Source: Bacteroidota bacterium (GTDB lineage: Bacteria > Bacteroidota > Bacteroidia > Bacteroidales > FEN-979). From it: a stretch of DNA of 64,000 bases. The notes under the pieces were generated by a model that saw nothing but the letters and a program-made list of their open reading frames with translations, did no database searches and was not told the origin of the DNA. The DNA is taken from contig JAPLDF010000077.1 in the NCBI GenBank assembly GCA_026391835.1, positions 51,300-115,299 on the forward strand, read 5' to 3'. Positions 46,719 to 56,422 of the stretch are shown here, piece by piece. The translations under genes were made by a program, and so were the position numbers. Position 1 is the first letter of the stretch, and the number at the start of each line of letters is the position of its first letter.

Positions 46719-47546
46719 CTATTTTAGCCGGGCGGTCATGGGATTTTTCAACCCCTTGGCATCTTTCAGGTAGGCCTTCACCGTTCCCACAATGATTTTT
46801 GCTTCAATATAAATTGGAATTTTGTTGGCATCGTCGGTAACCCAGACGAGTACATCCTCCTCACCTTTAAAGATCGTTCCCTGTACCATCCTTGCTGCAA
46901 ATTTGATACACCTGTAGCGGTTGCCATCCGTCGATTCCACGATCTCCCTGCTTATCGGCCTGATATAGATGTCATAATAGGCATCATCGATCAGGATGGT
47001 CACATATTGCCTGATGTCGGGATGCAAATCCGAAAAATCAAGCGTCCTGGTATAATAAATTGCCGACAGCATGTCAAAAACACAGGTGCGGACAGGCAGG
47101 GTATCAGTACGTTGCGGGTGGTTTTTGGTTTTTGTGTTTGAAAAGACCTTTTGCGCATTGTAATCGAAATTCAGGGTGTTAAGCAACGTGTATCCGCCTT
47201 CAAAAACATTCCTTCTGAAATCGTATGAACGGAAAGTCTCCGGTTCAATCCACGAGTCGAAATAATCACGAACCTTGAAAAGGATGTCGTAGGAAGCGTA
47301 AGATTTTCCCGTGCCCTTCAGGTGCCAGGCAGGTTTGCCCCGGAACTGGTCGCTGCTTACCGAGAAGGTCACCAACCCTGCATCCACCCATACCGGTCCC
47401 CAGTTGTACGAAACGGTATACCGGATCTGCTCGCCATCACCAAACACTGTATTTGTGATTGGGCACTGGGCTTCTGCAAAAAAAGGATCAACAATTGCAG
47501 ACACCAGCATTAAAACTCCGGTCAAAACTATACGATGTACTTTCAA
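46719..47546 (-). CDS. DUF3108 secreted protein
   Basis: 275 residues with a signal peptide (about 1-26, VLTGVLMLVSAIVDPFFAEA). The body is beta-rich and matches DUF3108: FGDGEQIRYTVSYNWGPVWVDAGLVTF, then YDILFKVRDYFDSWI and DEDVLVWVTDDANKIPI. The domain has a lipoprotein-carrier-like flat beta fold and unknown role in the cell envelope. It lies directly upstream of the kinase gene (4-base gap), which suggests one transcript, but the families have no known link. Confidence 0.82.
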   Translation of the reverse strand: MKVHRIVLTGVLMLVSAIVDPFFAEAQCPITNTVFGDGEQIRYTVSYNWGPVWVDAGLVTFSVSSDQFRGKPAWHLKGTGKSYASYDILFKVRDYFDSWIEPETFRSYDFRRNVFEGGYTLLNTLNFDYNAQKVFSNTKTKNHPQRTDTLPVRTCVFDMLSAIYYTRTLDFSDLHPDIRQYVTILIDDAYYDIYIRPISREIVESTDGNRYRCIKFAARMVQGTIFKGEEDVLVWVTDDANKIPIYIEAKIIVGTVKAYLKDAKGLKNPMTARLK

Positions 47547-47584
47547 AATCTTATACCTTTATTACTGCTGTTTTCACCCGTTTT

Positions 47585-49039
47585 TTATTTTTTCCGCCAC
47601 AGAAAATATACCGGGATCCCTAGTATAACGATGATCAGCCCCGGCCAGGTATATCCGGGCTTATAAATAAACAGGATTGCCATGACCGTCAAAGCCAGTA
47701 TGATGTATATCAGTGGAATCACCGGGTACCCGAATGCCTTGTAGGGCCGTTCAACGTCAGGCCGGTTTTTACGGAGCCGGAACAACCCGAATATCGTGAG
47801 CACATAAAAAATAAGGACGGCAAATACAACATAATCAAGCAATTGCCCATAAGTTCCCGACAGGCACAACATCCCTGCCCAGAAGCCTTGTAAAATCAGC
47901 CCGGTTTCGGGTACCCCTTTGTCATTGAGGATACCGACCTTTTTAAAAAATATCCCGTCCACGGCCATTGCATAATAAACCCTTGCACCTGCAAGAATTA
48001 GCCCGTTGTTGCATCCAAAGGTGGAAATGACAATGAATGCGGCCATGATCAGTACGGTATAGTTGCCGAAAATACCGGAAATAGATGCTGTTCCAAGCCG
48101 GTCGTTGATGGCATACTGCATGCCGCGCGCCGCTATGTCGGCCCCTTCGGGCGAACCTCTCACAGGCAGTGCCGTGATGTATACAATGTTTGCAAGGAGG
48201 TAAAGAATAGTCACAATGAGCGTCCCAAGGAACAAACTCAATGGAATATTTTTCCGCGGATTGATCACCTCACCGGCCGTAAAGGTGATGTTGTTCCATG
48301 CGTCCGACGAAAAGAGGCTGCCGACCATGGCCATCCCGATAGCTGCAACCAGTGCCATGCCGGCAAGCGGCAGGTCATTTCCCGCCGAGCCTTCCTGTTC
48401 AGGGCTCCAGAAGATTGCTTTGTTTGCATTGATCGCCGGTAAATTCGAGGCGAACCCGAGCCCGATGACAATGAATAAAATCAGGAGGATGAACTTCCCG
48501 GATGTAAACGCATTCTGTACTTTCTTCCCTTCCTTGATTCCCCGTGTATTGAGCCAGGTTAAAAAAGCGATGGAGCCGATGGCGACCAGCTGGACAGGCC
48601 CAAATTTGAAGAAGCCCGTTTTGTACCAGACGACACTCTCGGAGATTGCCGGGATCAGCACCCCTGAAAATTTCGCAAATGCCATTCCCACTGCCGCAAT
48701 GGTGCCGGTCTGGATCACCAGGAACAGTGTCCACCCGTACAAAAAGCCGGTGAGCGGGTTGTAGGCCTCCTTGAGATAAACATACTGGCCGCCTGCCCGC
48801 GGAAACATGCCCGCAAGTTCGCCGTAACTCAGGGCTGCAAAAACCGTCATGAACCCAGTGATGATCCATACCAGCATCAGCCATCCCGGCGAACCCACCA
48901 TCCGGGCGATGTCGGCGCTTACAATGAAAATGCCCGAACCGATCATCGATCCCACCACGATTGCCGTGGAATCGAACAAGGTTAACCTTCTCTGAAAAGC
49001 ATGTTCCTCTGTCATAGTTCTTGTTTTTTTTCGTTTCAA
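47585..49039 (-). CDS. APC-family amino acid permease
   Basis: 484 residues with 12 hydrophobic segments. The N-terminus after MTEEHAFQRRL is VVGSMIGSGIF, the unwound helix-1 substrate-binding motif of APC/LAT transporters; FPRAGGQYVYLKEAYNP in helix 2-3 is the other hallmark. A likely amino acid/H+ symporter or exchanger; substrate cannot be read. Start at the first Met (49039) or Met9 (49015). Upstream lies a MITE-like repeat rather than another gene. Confidence 0.88.
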   Translation of the reverse strand: MKRKKTRTMTEEHAFQRRLTLFDSTAIVVGSMIGSGIFIVSADIARMVGSPGWLMLVWIITGFMTVFAALSYGELAGMFPRAGGQYVYLKEAYNPLTGFLYGWTLFLVIQTGTIAAVGMAFAKFSGVLIPAISESVVWYKTGFFKFGPVQLVAIGSIAFLTWLNTRGIKEGKKVQNAFTSGKFILLILFIVIGLGFASNLPAINANKAIFWSPEQEGSAGNDLPLAGMALVAAIGMAMVGSLFSSDAWNNITFTAGEVINPRKNIPLSLFLGTLIVTILYLLANIVYITALPVRGSPEGADIAARGMQYAINDRLGTASISGIFGNYTVLIMAAFIVISTFGCNNGLILAGARVYYAMAVDGIFFKKVGILNDKGVPETGLILQGFWAGMLCLSGTYGQLLDYVVFAVLIFYVLTIFGLFRLRKNRPDVERPYKAFGYPVIPLIYIILALTVMAILFIYKPGYTWPGLIIVILGIPVYFLWRKK

Positions 49040-49053
49040 CTTGTCATGGGCGA

Positions 49054-49180
49054 GGTTGTCTTAAAAGTCAAATTTCACCGCTAAGACGCAAAGACGCGAA
49101 AAATATAATTACTGATAATCAATTCTTTGCGCCTTTGCGTCTTAGCGGTGAAGATGAGTTTTCAAACATTTGAGACAGCC
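49054..49180. repeat. MITE-like imperfect inverted repeat
   Basis: About 127 bases. The inner arms are a perfect 20-bp inverted repeat (49074-49093 and 49133-49152, starting TTCACCGCTAAGACGCAAAG). The outer ends GGTTGTCTTAAA and (reverse) GGCTGTCTCAAA are an imperfect terminal repeat. No coding capacity. It looks like a non-autonomous element or dispersed hairpin. The rest of 49040-49487 holds no gene. Confidence 0.75.
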
Positions 49181-49487
49181 TTATAGTTGAACGTTATGTT
49201 TTTCAAGTGCAATTTATGTGATTTTTTGCAATCTGGACTAGTTTTTAAATGCCGGGTGAATGAAATGGGCAATTAAAAACCCATTTTTCGGAAACCTCGG
49301 TTTCGAAATAGTCCGGCATTCCTGCTTTCCCTGCTGAAAGAGCAATTTAAAACATGCAATTCAGAATCCTAATTGGTGCAACTTTGTTTGATTAAATCTA
49401 TTGATGTAGTTTTTGAGGAATTAGTTGACTACAATTGCAATTGGCATTGGAATTTTATATTAATTTACAGTCTCAACGCACCATTCT

Positions 49488-50411
49488 ATGAGAAAACTAT
49501 TCCATTTTTTTGTTCTGACGGGATTCTTTTTTATGATCCCCTCACTTTGCATTTTCGGCCAGGTTGGCATCAATTCCAACCTCAGCGCCCCTGACCCGTC
49601 AGCGGGCCTGGATGTGAATTTCAATAACAAAGGAGTGCTGTTTCCCCGTTTAACCCAGGGCCAGATCGAGGCAATTGTCAACCCTGCAAATGGCCTCGTG
49701 GTTTTTTGTACGACCAGCAACAAGTTTTTCACTTACCTTTCTGATCTCAACAAATGGAAAGAAATAGCGTATGGGTTCTCAATTATCAACCCGGGAGGGG
49801 GATGGTATTGCGGTGATCCTTTTACAACCTCTCATATAGTTGTAAACGGCGTAGCCCCGGTTGATAAAACTGTAACGTATGGTACTGTGACAAATATCCC
49901 CGGCGAGCCAGCGAAATGCTGGATTACTGGTAATTTGGGCTCCGACCACCAGGCAAATGCTGTTGACGATGCCAGCGAAGCATCTGCAGGCTGGTACTGG
50001 CAGTTTAACCGGAAACAGGGTTACAGGCATGACGGCACTGCAAGAACGCCCAATACGGCCTGGATAACTTCTATTGGTGAAAATTTCGACTGGCAGGCCG
50101 CCAATGACCCCTGCAGCCTTGAGTTTGGCAATGGCTGGCGCATTCCAACCGCTACAGAGTGGACCAATGTGGATGCGGCCGGAAACTGGACAAATCCGAA
50201 CAGTGCATGGAATTCTGCTTTAAAGATGCATGCTGCCGGCTACCTGTTCGACACTGGTGGTTCGCTGGATGGCCGCGGCACAAACGGCATTTACTGGAGT
50301 AATATGCAGTCGGCCTCAGGAAAAAGCTGGGGATTGTACTTCTTTTCGAGTTCCTGCTTCATTTCCGAATACAACAAGTCGTATGGCTTTAGCATCCGTT
50401 GCATCCGTTAA
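49488..50411 (+). CDS. Secreted FISUMP-domain protein
   Basis: 307 residues with a signal peptide (about 1-24). N-terminal VGINSNLSAPDPSAGLDV...NKGVLFPRLTQGQI is the VGI.T..P..SA.LDV...KG.LLPR motif of many Bacteroidota surface proteins. From about residue 130 there is a FISUMP domain: AKCWITGNLGSDHQ, AGWYWQFNRKQGY, GNGWRIPTATEW, a GIYWSNMQ strand and SIRCIR at the end. Function unknown, probably surface display. Closely related to the protein at 60711-61616; the two differ mainly in loops. Confidence 0.85.
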   Translation: MRKLFHFFVLTGFFFMIPSLCIFGQVGINSNLSAPDPSAGLDVNFNNKGVLFPRLTQGQIEAIVNPANGLVVFCTTSNKFFTYLSDLNKWKEIAYGFSIINPGGGWYCGDPFTTSHIVVNGVAPVDKTVTYGTVTNIPGEPAKCWITGNLGSDHQANAVDDASEASAGWYWQFNRKQGYRHDGTARTPNTAWITSIGENFDWQAANDPCSLEFGNGWRIPTATEWTNVDAAGNWTNPNSAWNSALKMHAAGYLFDTGGSLDGRGTNGIYWSNMQSASGKSWGLYFFSSSCFISEYNKSYGFSIRCIR

Positions 50412-50606
50412 CGGGGCCAATGGATCAAATATTTCTTGGGGCTGTTCATGCTGGGCATCCGGGCATCTGCCATATATTCCGGGCACCACTACACCATTGA
50501 TGTAATTCTTGGGATCCTCTGTGCCGTGGCCGGCATCCTTGTTTATGAATTGGTTGTAAGCAAACAGCAATTCTGCCGGAAATTCTTTGGCAGCTATTAC
50601 GGTTAA
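50412..50606 (+). pseudogene. 3' fragment of PAP2-family phosphatase gene
   Basis: In the same frame just after the FISUMP stop, about 64 codons read WIKYFLGLFMLGIR, YSGHHYTIDVILGILCAVAG and on to a TAA at 50604. SGHHYTIDVILG is the last histidine motif of PAP2/inositol-phosphotransferase proteins, followed by a membrane helix. The 5' part is missing and no start is apparent, so this is a remnant. The FISUMP gene or a rearrangement seems to have replaced its front. Not recognised by length-based gene finding. Confidence 0.6.
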
Positions 50607-50646
50607 TCAGAAAAAAATAATCCTAATAATAAAAGAAATTGTATTT

Positions 50647-53235
50647 TTAACCCTGTCTTTGCATAAAACATTGCCGCTTTCCGTTGGCTATAAGATCACC
50701 GATCCAATGAAGGATTGTATCATCCGAATAAACCCGTAACCCATTCTCATCATACTCCCGCTGCAGTGCATTGGCGAGGATGGTGTACTCTTTCACCAGC
50801 GACGTATAAAATACCCCCTGGTCATCGGTGTTGACACTTGTGTTGATCCGCAACAAACCACTTTTAGTCTCGCTGACCGGGAATAACTTGAAGATGGGGA
50901 GGTGAATAGCATCGTCCAGGTTGCTGATCCTCAGGTTTGATGTCGGGTTGGATTCAATGGCCACCCCTTTTTTCAACATGAAGTTTCGCATGATTGCCTG
51001 GAGCTGCCGGGTTAATTGAATATAGTCCTCGTCAATCCTGAATTCTACGATGGTGGCTGCCTGCCGCTTCAAGCTTGTGTCGAAATGGTACCAATGGTAA
51101 AGGTTGTAGGTGTTTTCATCTAATTCACTGTACTTGGATCTGTCCAGAAAATTATTCCGGTCCCACTCGAAATCTCCGCTCAGATTTTTTCGATTCCGGT
51201 CGCGTTTGAACTTCTTGAAGTAACACCCGGGATTATCTCCACGCAACTTCCATGAATTGATGTAGGTCATCAGGTCGGATGGGCCGGGTTTACCTTTATC
51301 CGGGATATTCTGATGAAGCATGTTGTAATACCGGTCGAAACTGACTTTAAGGAATGCGTAAAATGATGTTGATATGGGGACTTTCAGTTTCTCGATGCAA
51401 TATAGGCACCATACGATGTTGTCCAGGGCGTTTTGAAGCGGCATGGAAATGTTCTTACGCGACTTGTAATATTTCTCAGGATCGAGGCCCAATGCAACAC
51501 CATGCCCTATCCGGTCGCCATGCTTCAACCCCAGGAACAACACTGCCTCATCAATGGCCCGTAACCCGTCGATGATGTCATAGAAGTCCTCGCCCACGTG
51601 AAAGGTTTTATGCAGGTCGGGCAGATGGACCCTGTCAGGATCATAATGCAGATAATTATAGGTATGACGCAGGTTAGAGAGGAAACGGAAAGCCTGGCCA
51701 AAGTTTTCCGGGCGGCAGTCGACTTCGTGGCTGGCGGCATCAATCCCGAAGATACGGAAAGAGACATTGCGGGGTTCCCGCCTGAGTTTCTCAACAACAA
51801 AAGCCTCCCTCTTTAGTTTAGAGCGCAGTGCCGCCTCCCGGCACACCGGAATAAAGGTCTCCTGTTTGTTGCTGCCGGTTTCAAAATGGTTCATTTCTTT
51901 AATAAAGTGAAGTACATAAAAAAACTGTCCTTTATCGATTCCTGCCTCATTGTCGTAATTATCTATCTTCTTATGTAATTTGGTTTGTTCATTTTCGGGT
52001 GAGATCCGAACCTCCAGTTTGTCGATAAAATTCTCTCTTACATTGTATTTTAAAGCCATTCTTACCGCGATCTTCTGGTAAATGGTGCCGCGTATGATGT
52101 CCATTTTCGAATGTTCATGCCTGTGGAAATTATTGAACCCGTATTTGTTGTTCTTTTGTATGAAAAGGCCGCTGAAATGATTCTTTATCAGCAGGTAGAT
52201 ATAGAACAGGACCTGGATGTCGAAAGACTTTGTATCATATCTGAATATCTGACGGAGACAACAATAAACGAAGTGCCGCTCACCCGAGATCTCTATATAG
52301 TTCAGGTCGTCCCGCTTGATATAATCGGTAATTGCGTAATCGACCACATACCGGCCATCCTCCCGGTAAGAACTTAAAAAACTGCAGACGTTGATCATTT
52401 CCGACATGTAGTCTTTGTAGATAACTGCCCGGTTGTTCTTGATTTCCAAAATTTTTTGGGTCACGTAATAGAGGTTCCAGCGATTCCTGTTCTCTTCAAG
52501 GCAGCACGCTTCAAAAAGCCGGATTCGGATATATGCAGCAATACGGACGAGAATCTTCATCTCTTCAAGGTACTTTTCCGGTCCCATGCCGCCCAGTTCA
52601 TAGGGGTCTTCACGGGGAAACCTCCGGAACCGTTCCTCCGACCCAAAAGGATTGTTCATCAGGCAGATCCACGACAGATCAACATTGGGCGAGGATCCGG
52701 AGAGGTGATAGTGATTCTCGACAAGTTGCTCCTCCGAAAGCAGGTTGTTCAGAGAGGAAAAACTTGAAGGGATGATGTAATTCCATTGAAAATGTCCGGG
52801 AGGTGCACCCTGTTTGTCGAAAATATTTGCTAACAGTGTGGTCACAAAGATATCTTCTCCCATTTCGGAGGTCAGTGCATTCCAGATATTGGCCTTGCTG
52901 ATCTTATATACGGGCATATCCCTCTGCAGAATCAGTATCCTCTCGACAAATCTCTTCATCAGTTCAAACGGGGAGGAGGTGCCGGTATGTCGAATTGAAT
53001 CCCATTGAGCATTTGCAATAAGTTCGTATGAACGGATTACCTCGTCGTTGTATTGAGGCATCATCCACTGCTCGATGTTCCTCCGGGCAAGTTCCCTGAT
53101 CGTATAATCAAATCTTTCCTGGGTTGGAGGAAAATCTACAGCAAGAAAATGGTCAATAAAACGACCTGGATCATTACGGAAAGTGGCTTGCAGGAACTGA
53201 TAAACCGGGCTGTTATCAATGACTTCTGATATCAT
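50647..53235 (-). CDS. rdrB: RADAR adenosine deaminase RdrB
   Basis: 862 residues, near the length of known RdrB. The adenosine-deaminase metal and catalytic sites are all visible though far apart: NHYHLSGS (H175, H177), FHVGED (H546 and catalytic E549), DRIGHGV (H578) and NTDDQGVF near 830 with the Asp pair. ESNPTSNLRI near 770 is the SN motif. The long insertion between the first and second sites is typical of RdrB, which forms giant assemblies with RdrA. Known activity: deamination of adenosine in RNA or (d)ATP to inosine forms upon phage infection. It starts 23 bases after the rdrA stop, so it is one operon. Confidence 0.88.
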   Translation of the reverse strand: MISEVIDNSPVYQFLQATFRNDPGRFIDHFLAVDFPPTQERFDYTIRELARRNIEQWMMPQYNDEVIRSYELIANAQWDSIRHTGTSSPFELMKRFVERILILQRDMPVYKISKANIWNALTSEMGEDIFVTTLLANIFDKQGAPPGHFQWNYIIPSSFSSLNNLLSEEQLVENHYHLSGSSPNVDLSWICLMNNPFGSEERFRRFPREDPYELGGMGPEKYLEEMKILVRIAAYIRIRLFEACCLEENRNRWNLYYVTQKILEIKNNRAVIYKDYMSEMINVCSFLSSYREDGRYVVDYAITDYIKRDDLNYIEISGERHFVYCCLRQIFRYDTKSFDIQVLFYIYLLIKNHFSGLFIQKNNKYGFNNFHRHEHSKMDIIRGTIYQKIAVRMALKYNVRENFIDKLEVRISPENEQTKLHKKIDNYDNEAGIDKGQFFYVLHFIKEMNHFETGSNKQETFIPVCREAALRSKLKREAFVVEKLRREPRNVSFRIFGIDAASHEVDCRPENFGQAFRFLSNLRHTYNYLHYDPDRVHLPDLHKTFHVGEDFYDIIDGLRAIDEAVLFLGLKHGDRIGHGVALGLDPEKYYKSRKNISMPLQNALDNIVWCLYCIEKLKVPISTSFYAFLKVSFDRYYNMLHQNIPDKGKPGPSDLMTYINSWKLRGDNPGCYFKKFKRDRNRKNLSGDFEWDRNNFLDRSKYSELDENTYNLYHWYHFDTSLKRQAATIVEFRIDEDYIQLTRQLQAIMRNFMLKKGVAIESNPTSNLRISNLDDAIHLPIFKLFPVSETKSGLLRINTSVNTDDQGVFYTSLVKEYTILANALQREYDENGLRVYSDDTILHWIGDLIANGKRQCFMQRQG

Positions 53236-53258
53236 TAGGCAATCTGTTTTTCATTGTT

Positions 53259-55763
53259 TTATTTGAAAATATTGTCGATAAAGCACGATTTGCCATCCAT
53301 ATAAATCTTGTTATACAGTTTTGAAATTGTACTGATAGGTGTATCTGATTTATCAGGATCCAAAGCATCCTTCTCATTACTGATTTTATTTAGCGCCCTT
53401 AGCATTCTTTTATTTAAGGCATCATAATAGTTGATAATAACTGCTTCAGTTCGAACTTGACTTTCCATTTTCTTTCTGTCTTTTGTTTCGGTGATTCCAA
53501 TTTCTGTTGCCTCCTCGGGCTCTCGCAAGTACCCAAGCATTAGATCAACTGAATAAATTGGTAAGATAAAATTTTGAATACGGCATAATGGATCATCATC
53601 ATTCAAGTGATTGTTTCTCCAATTTATAATGTTCTTTATTTTCTTATCATTAAGATTATATTTATAATCAGACCGGGCTACAGTTTGCAATGGGTTTAAT
53701 GAATTAACTAAAAGGCTTAAAATGTCAAATCGAAATTTATTCTGCTCTGTATCCTCTAGGTCTCGCTCTTTTGTATCATAGATATGCTTGTCGTAACTCC
53801 GGTCCGGCCTTTTTTCACCATAGTATAGAATAAAAAACAGGAATCCGAATTTGTCAATTTTACTTTTACTATACAAATTGTAATATAAGTGATCCGGTTC
53901 ACTAGGTGCATTTTTCAATCGATCATAGGCAGAACTTTTGATTATCGTAAAATAGTGCGGAAAGAATAGGGTCCCCCCGATGAGAGCCTGGATCCTGGAA
54001 ATCTCCTTTACTTGCTTGCTCTGGTCCTTTTGCGCCTGCTTAACTTGCTCGACAAAAAACATCGTTTCGAATAGCAACATTGAATAAAATATCTTGACTG
54101 CTTCGATAAATTTCGTCTGGTTTGCTGCTTCAAAATAGGTGTTGTATTTATCAATCAGCAGCAGGATATCCCCTGCTGTATTGTTCGATGGGTAGTTGAA
54201 AATGTCGGAGATCTTATTGGCGATGTCGAACCTCGGATCGTTTCGACTGACGAAGGTATATATATCCCTGACTTCTTTATTCTTATCACCTGATTCCGCC
54301 CTGTCAAGATTTGATTCTATTTCCTTTAATAGCAGCAATTTTTTGTATTTCTGGCCGATCACGTTGATGGATTGGATCAGGTGCTTATTGATCCTTTTTA
54401 TATCCTTCGGTATATTGTCGAACACCTTTTTTTCCTCAAAACTAACATTGGTGGGTATCCAGATGTTCATTATGTAATCCTTGAATTTATAAAAATTGTT
54501 TCGGGCTTTCTCGAACTCAGTGTTATTTATAAAAAATTTAGGGTATTCTTGTCCGCTTTTTGATGTATCCTGGCTAGTGAACTCAACGAGGATATCGTCC
54601 ATGTCAATCAATACCTGGATAAACTGGTTCAGGGCCCGGAGGTTGGTCGGGATGATCGGATGCAACTGGTACTCCTCCGGGATGAAAATAAGGCGGGTCT
54701 TCATCCAGATCAGGTTAAGTACTACACGCTGGAGATTTCCTTTTATTTCAATTTTATCATTAATACCAGAAAGAATCGAAAGATCCGTTTCAATCAACTT
54801 GCTTGCCGCATCGCTGATATGGATGCGCTGCAAGGGTGGGAAAAGTTTCAGCAGGTACTTGGTGGCCATGTCTTCGACATCAACGTTGATGCTGGTGGAT
54901 TGCTGTGACGATTCGTTAATCTTTACGTAATACTTACTGTAGTATTCCTTCATTTCAAACTGCAACTGGTCTATATTCGTAGCGAAAAGAATGATGATGT
55001 TGTCCTGGATCAGAAATTTTCGAATCTGTTCAAGCATGGTGGCAGCATACGAAACATTCATGTCAAGGTCATCGATCATTAGGACCAGGTAATCATGCCC
55101 TCCTTCAAAAAACTTCAGGAACGATTTAACAAGGTCCCGAATCGATGGATTCAAGTCGGTAGAACCGCTCAGTTCGTTGAGGTACTCCAGTGAGTTCTCC
55201 TGCGGAATGATCTCATCCATCTTTTTCACTGCTGTGAACACCTTGTCGAATTTCCTCAGGAGATCGGTAAACCCCGGATTGTGCTGTTCCAGACTTGCAT
55301 CTTTTCTTAACTCCTCATTCCGCTTTTTCGCCATCCGGAACATGATGGTCACCACGTTTAACAATATGCTCTCATTGTTTTTGAAATAACTGGGATCAAC
55401 GATGTCGAGCAACTTGTATTTGTTTTCTGTTTTTGGTTTTTCCTCCAGGTACTTACCAAATGAAACCATTGCGGATGTTTTCCCGCTTCCTCGGTCTCCC
55501 GTGAATATGATGATGTTGTTCCGGACGTCAAATAAATTGCCACGAACTTTCGGTTGGCGCCGGGCAAAATCTGATTCCTGTTCGCCGGGTTTTACCCTGA
55601 TCTCAGGAGGATCCAATTGGGTTATTTTCAATAGGATTGAATCGGCTTTGGCATATTCCGTATGAAAAAAAGTAGCGGATCCCTCCTCCGGCTTGCTCTT
55701 GTAGTTTTCAACCACAATATCTTTGGTCTTGTTCTGCTGGATGCTTATCTGGTACTTTGACAT
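53259..55763 (-). CDS. rdrA: RADAR ATPase RdrA
   Basis: 834 residues. KAP/AAA-like P-loop ATPase: Walker A GDRGSGKTS (89-97), Walker B YLVLMIDDLD (225-234) followed by MLEQIRKFLIQDNIIILFATN (sensor-1 type). A long helical C-terminal part follows (residues 400-834). RdrA is the ATP-dependent partner that delivers nucleotide or RNA to RdrB in RADAR. It is the first gene of the pair, as in known systems. No SLATT or csx27-like accessory gene is next to it. Base composition is AT-richer than the housekeeping genes, suggesting transfer. Alternative: a KAP NTPase of another defence type, unlikely with rdrB adjacent. Confidence 0.86.
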   Translation of the reverse strand: MSKYQISIQQNKTKDIVVENYKSKPEEGSATFFHTEYAKADSILLKITQLDPPEIRVKPGEQESDFARRQPKVRGNLFDVRNNIIIFTGDRGSGKTSAMVSFGKYLEEKPKTENKYKLLDIVDPSYFKNNESILLNVVTIMFRMAKKRNEELRKDASLEQHNPGFTDLLRKFDKVFTAVKKMDEIIPQENSLEYLNELSGSTDLNPSIRDLVKSFLKFFEGGHDYLVLMIDDLDMNVSYAATMLEQIRKFLIQDNIIILFATNIDQLQFEMKEYYSKYYVKINESSQQSTSINVDVEDMATKYLLKLFPPLQRIHISDAASKLIETDLSILSGINDKIEIKGNLQRVVLNLIWMKTRLIFIPEEYQLHPIIPTNLRALNQFIQVLIDMDDILVEFTSQDTSKSGQEYPKFFINNTEFEKARNNFYKFKDYIMNIWIPTNVSFEEKKVFDNIPKDIKRINKHLIQSINVIGQKYKKLLLLKEIESNLDRAESGDKNKEVRDIYTFVSRNDPRFDIANKISDIFNYPSNNTAGDILLLIDKYNTYFEAANQTKFIEAVKIFYSMLLFETMFFVEQVKQAQKDQSKQVKEISRIQALIGGTLFFPHYFTIIKSSAYDRLKNAPSEPDHLYYNLYSKSKIDKFGFLFFILYYGEKRPDRSYDKHIYDTKERDLEDTEQNKFRFDILSLLVNSLNPLQTVARSDYKYNLNDKKIKNIINWRNNHLNDDDPLCRIQNFILPIYSVDLMLGYLREPEEATEIGITETKDRKKMESQVRTEAVIINYYDALNKRMLRALNKISNEKDALDPDKSDTPISTISKLYNKIYMDGKSCFIDNIFK

Positions 55764-56422
55764 GTTATTGGAGTTTATTAATTCGTAAAAGGTGAATTGA
55801 TATGAAAAAATGAATTCCAGTTATTTTTCGATTGTTTTATTGTTGATTAAAGCGAGGGGCCGCTTATCTCGCGACAAACCTGTGATTAAATACACTCATT
55901 TGATTGATTTATCCTTTATTTTAGCAATAGGGCAGTCGATCCCATCATCTCGTTCAACACACTCTTTCAAGCGGAGAAATGTAGTTTCGACCCTGAGGCC
56001 CCTCCTCAGGAGTGGATAGAAACAATACATAGTTATGTTATTGCGTTGCTAATATAAGACATATATCATAACAAACAACAAGTAAAAAGAAAATCAACTT
56101 TTTTTTGGCTCTGCTTGTGATGTGATAACCAACAAGTCTGCCATCCCGCTAATTATATAGCCATTTAGCAGGTTATTGCAAATACTCCTGGGGTGTATAA
56201 AAGTTCAAATCCTCCTTGATTTAATAGTGAGTACTCCCATTATTTTTTATATCCCAGAAGTATTGGTTCCTATGCGGTTAACCACTATGTTTTGGCAGCC
56301 ATCTGCAATTATCTGACAGTTGAATTTATCAAGCATCAGCCAAAGAGCGATCTATTGGTCTGTTAAAAGAACTATTTGCAGACAATTATGTCAACTGAAA
56401 TTTTGACAAGAAAAATAGTTTA
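55764..56422. other. Non-coding region upstream of RADAR operon
   Basis: 659 bases with no convincing gene; should hold the rdrA promoter, though no exact TAnnTTTG was found on that strand. It contains a 40-base CRISPR-repeat-like palindrome at 55984-56023. AT-rich. Confidence 0.6.
55984..56023. repeat. Solitary CRISPR-repeat-like palindrome
   Basis: 40 bases with ends GTTTC and GAAAC and an internal stem CCTGAGG (55992-55998) / CCTCAGG (56004-56010) around CCCCT. The size, GAAAC end and stem resemble CRISPR repeats. Only one copy is present and no cas genes are in the window, so an array cannot be called. Confidence 0.45.

Noticed and set aside
50647..53235. Housekeeping adenosine deaminase
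   Set aside because: Length of 862 residues, the long insertion between metal motifs and the adjacent KAP-like ATPase fit RdrB instead.
55984..56023. A full CRISPR array
   Set aside because: Only one repeat-like unit; no second copy at spacer distance and no cas genes in the window.
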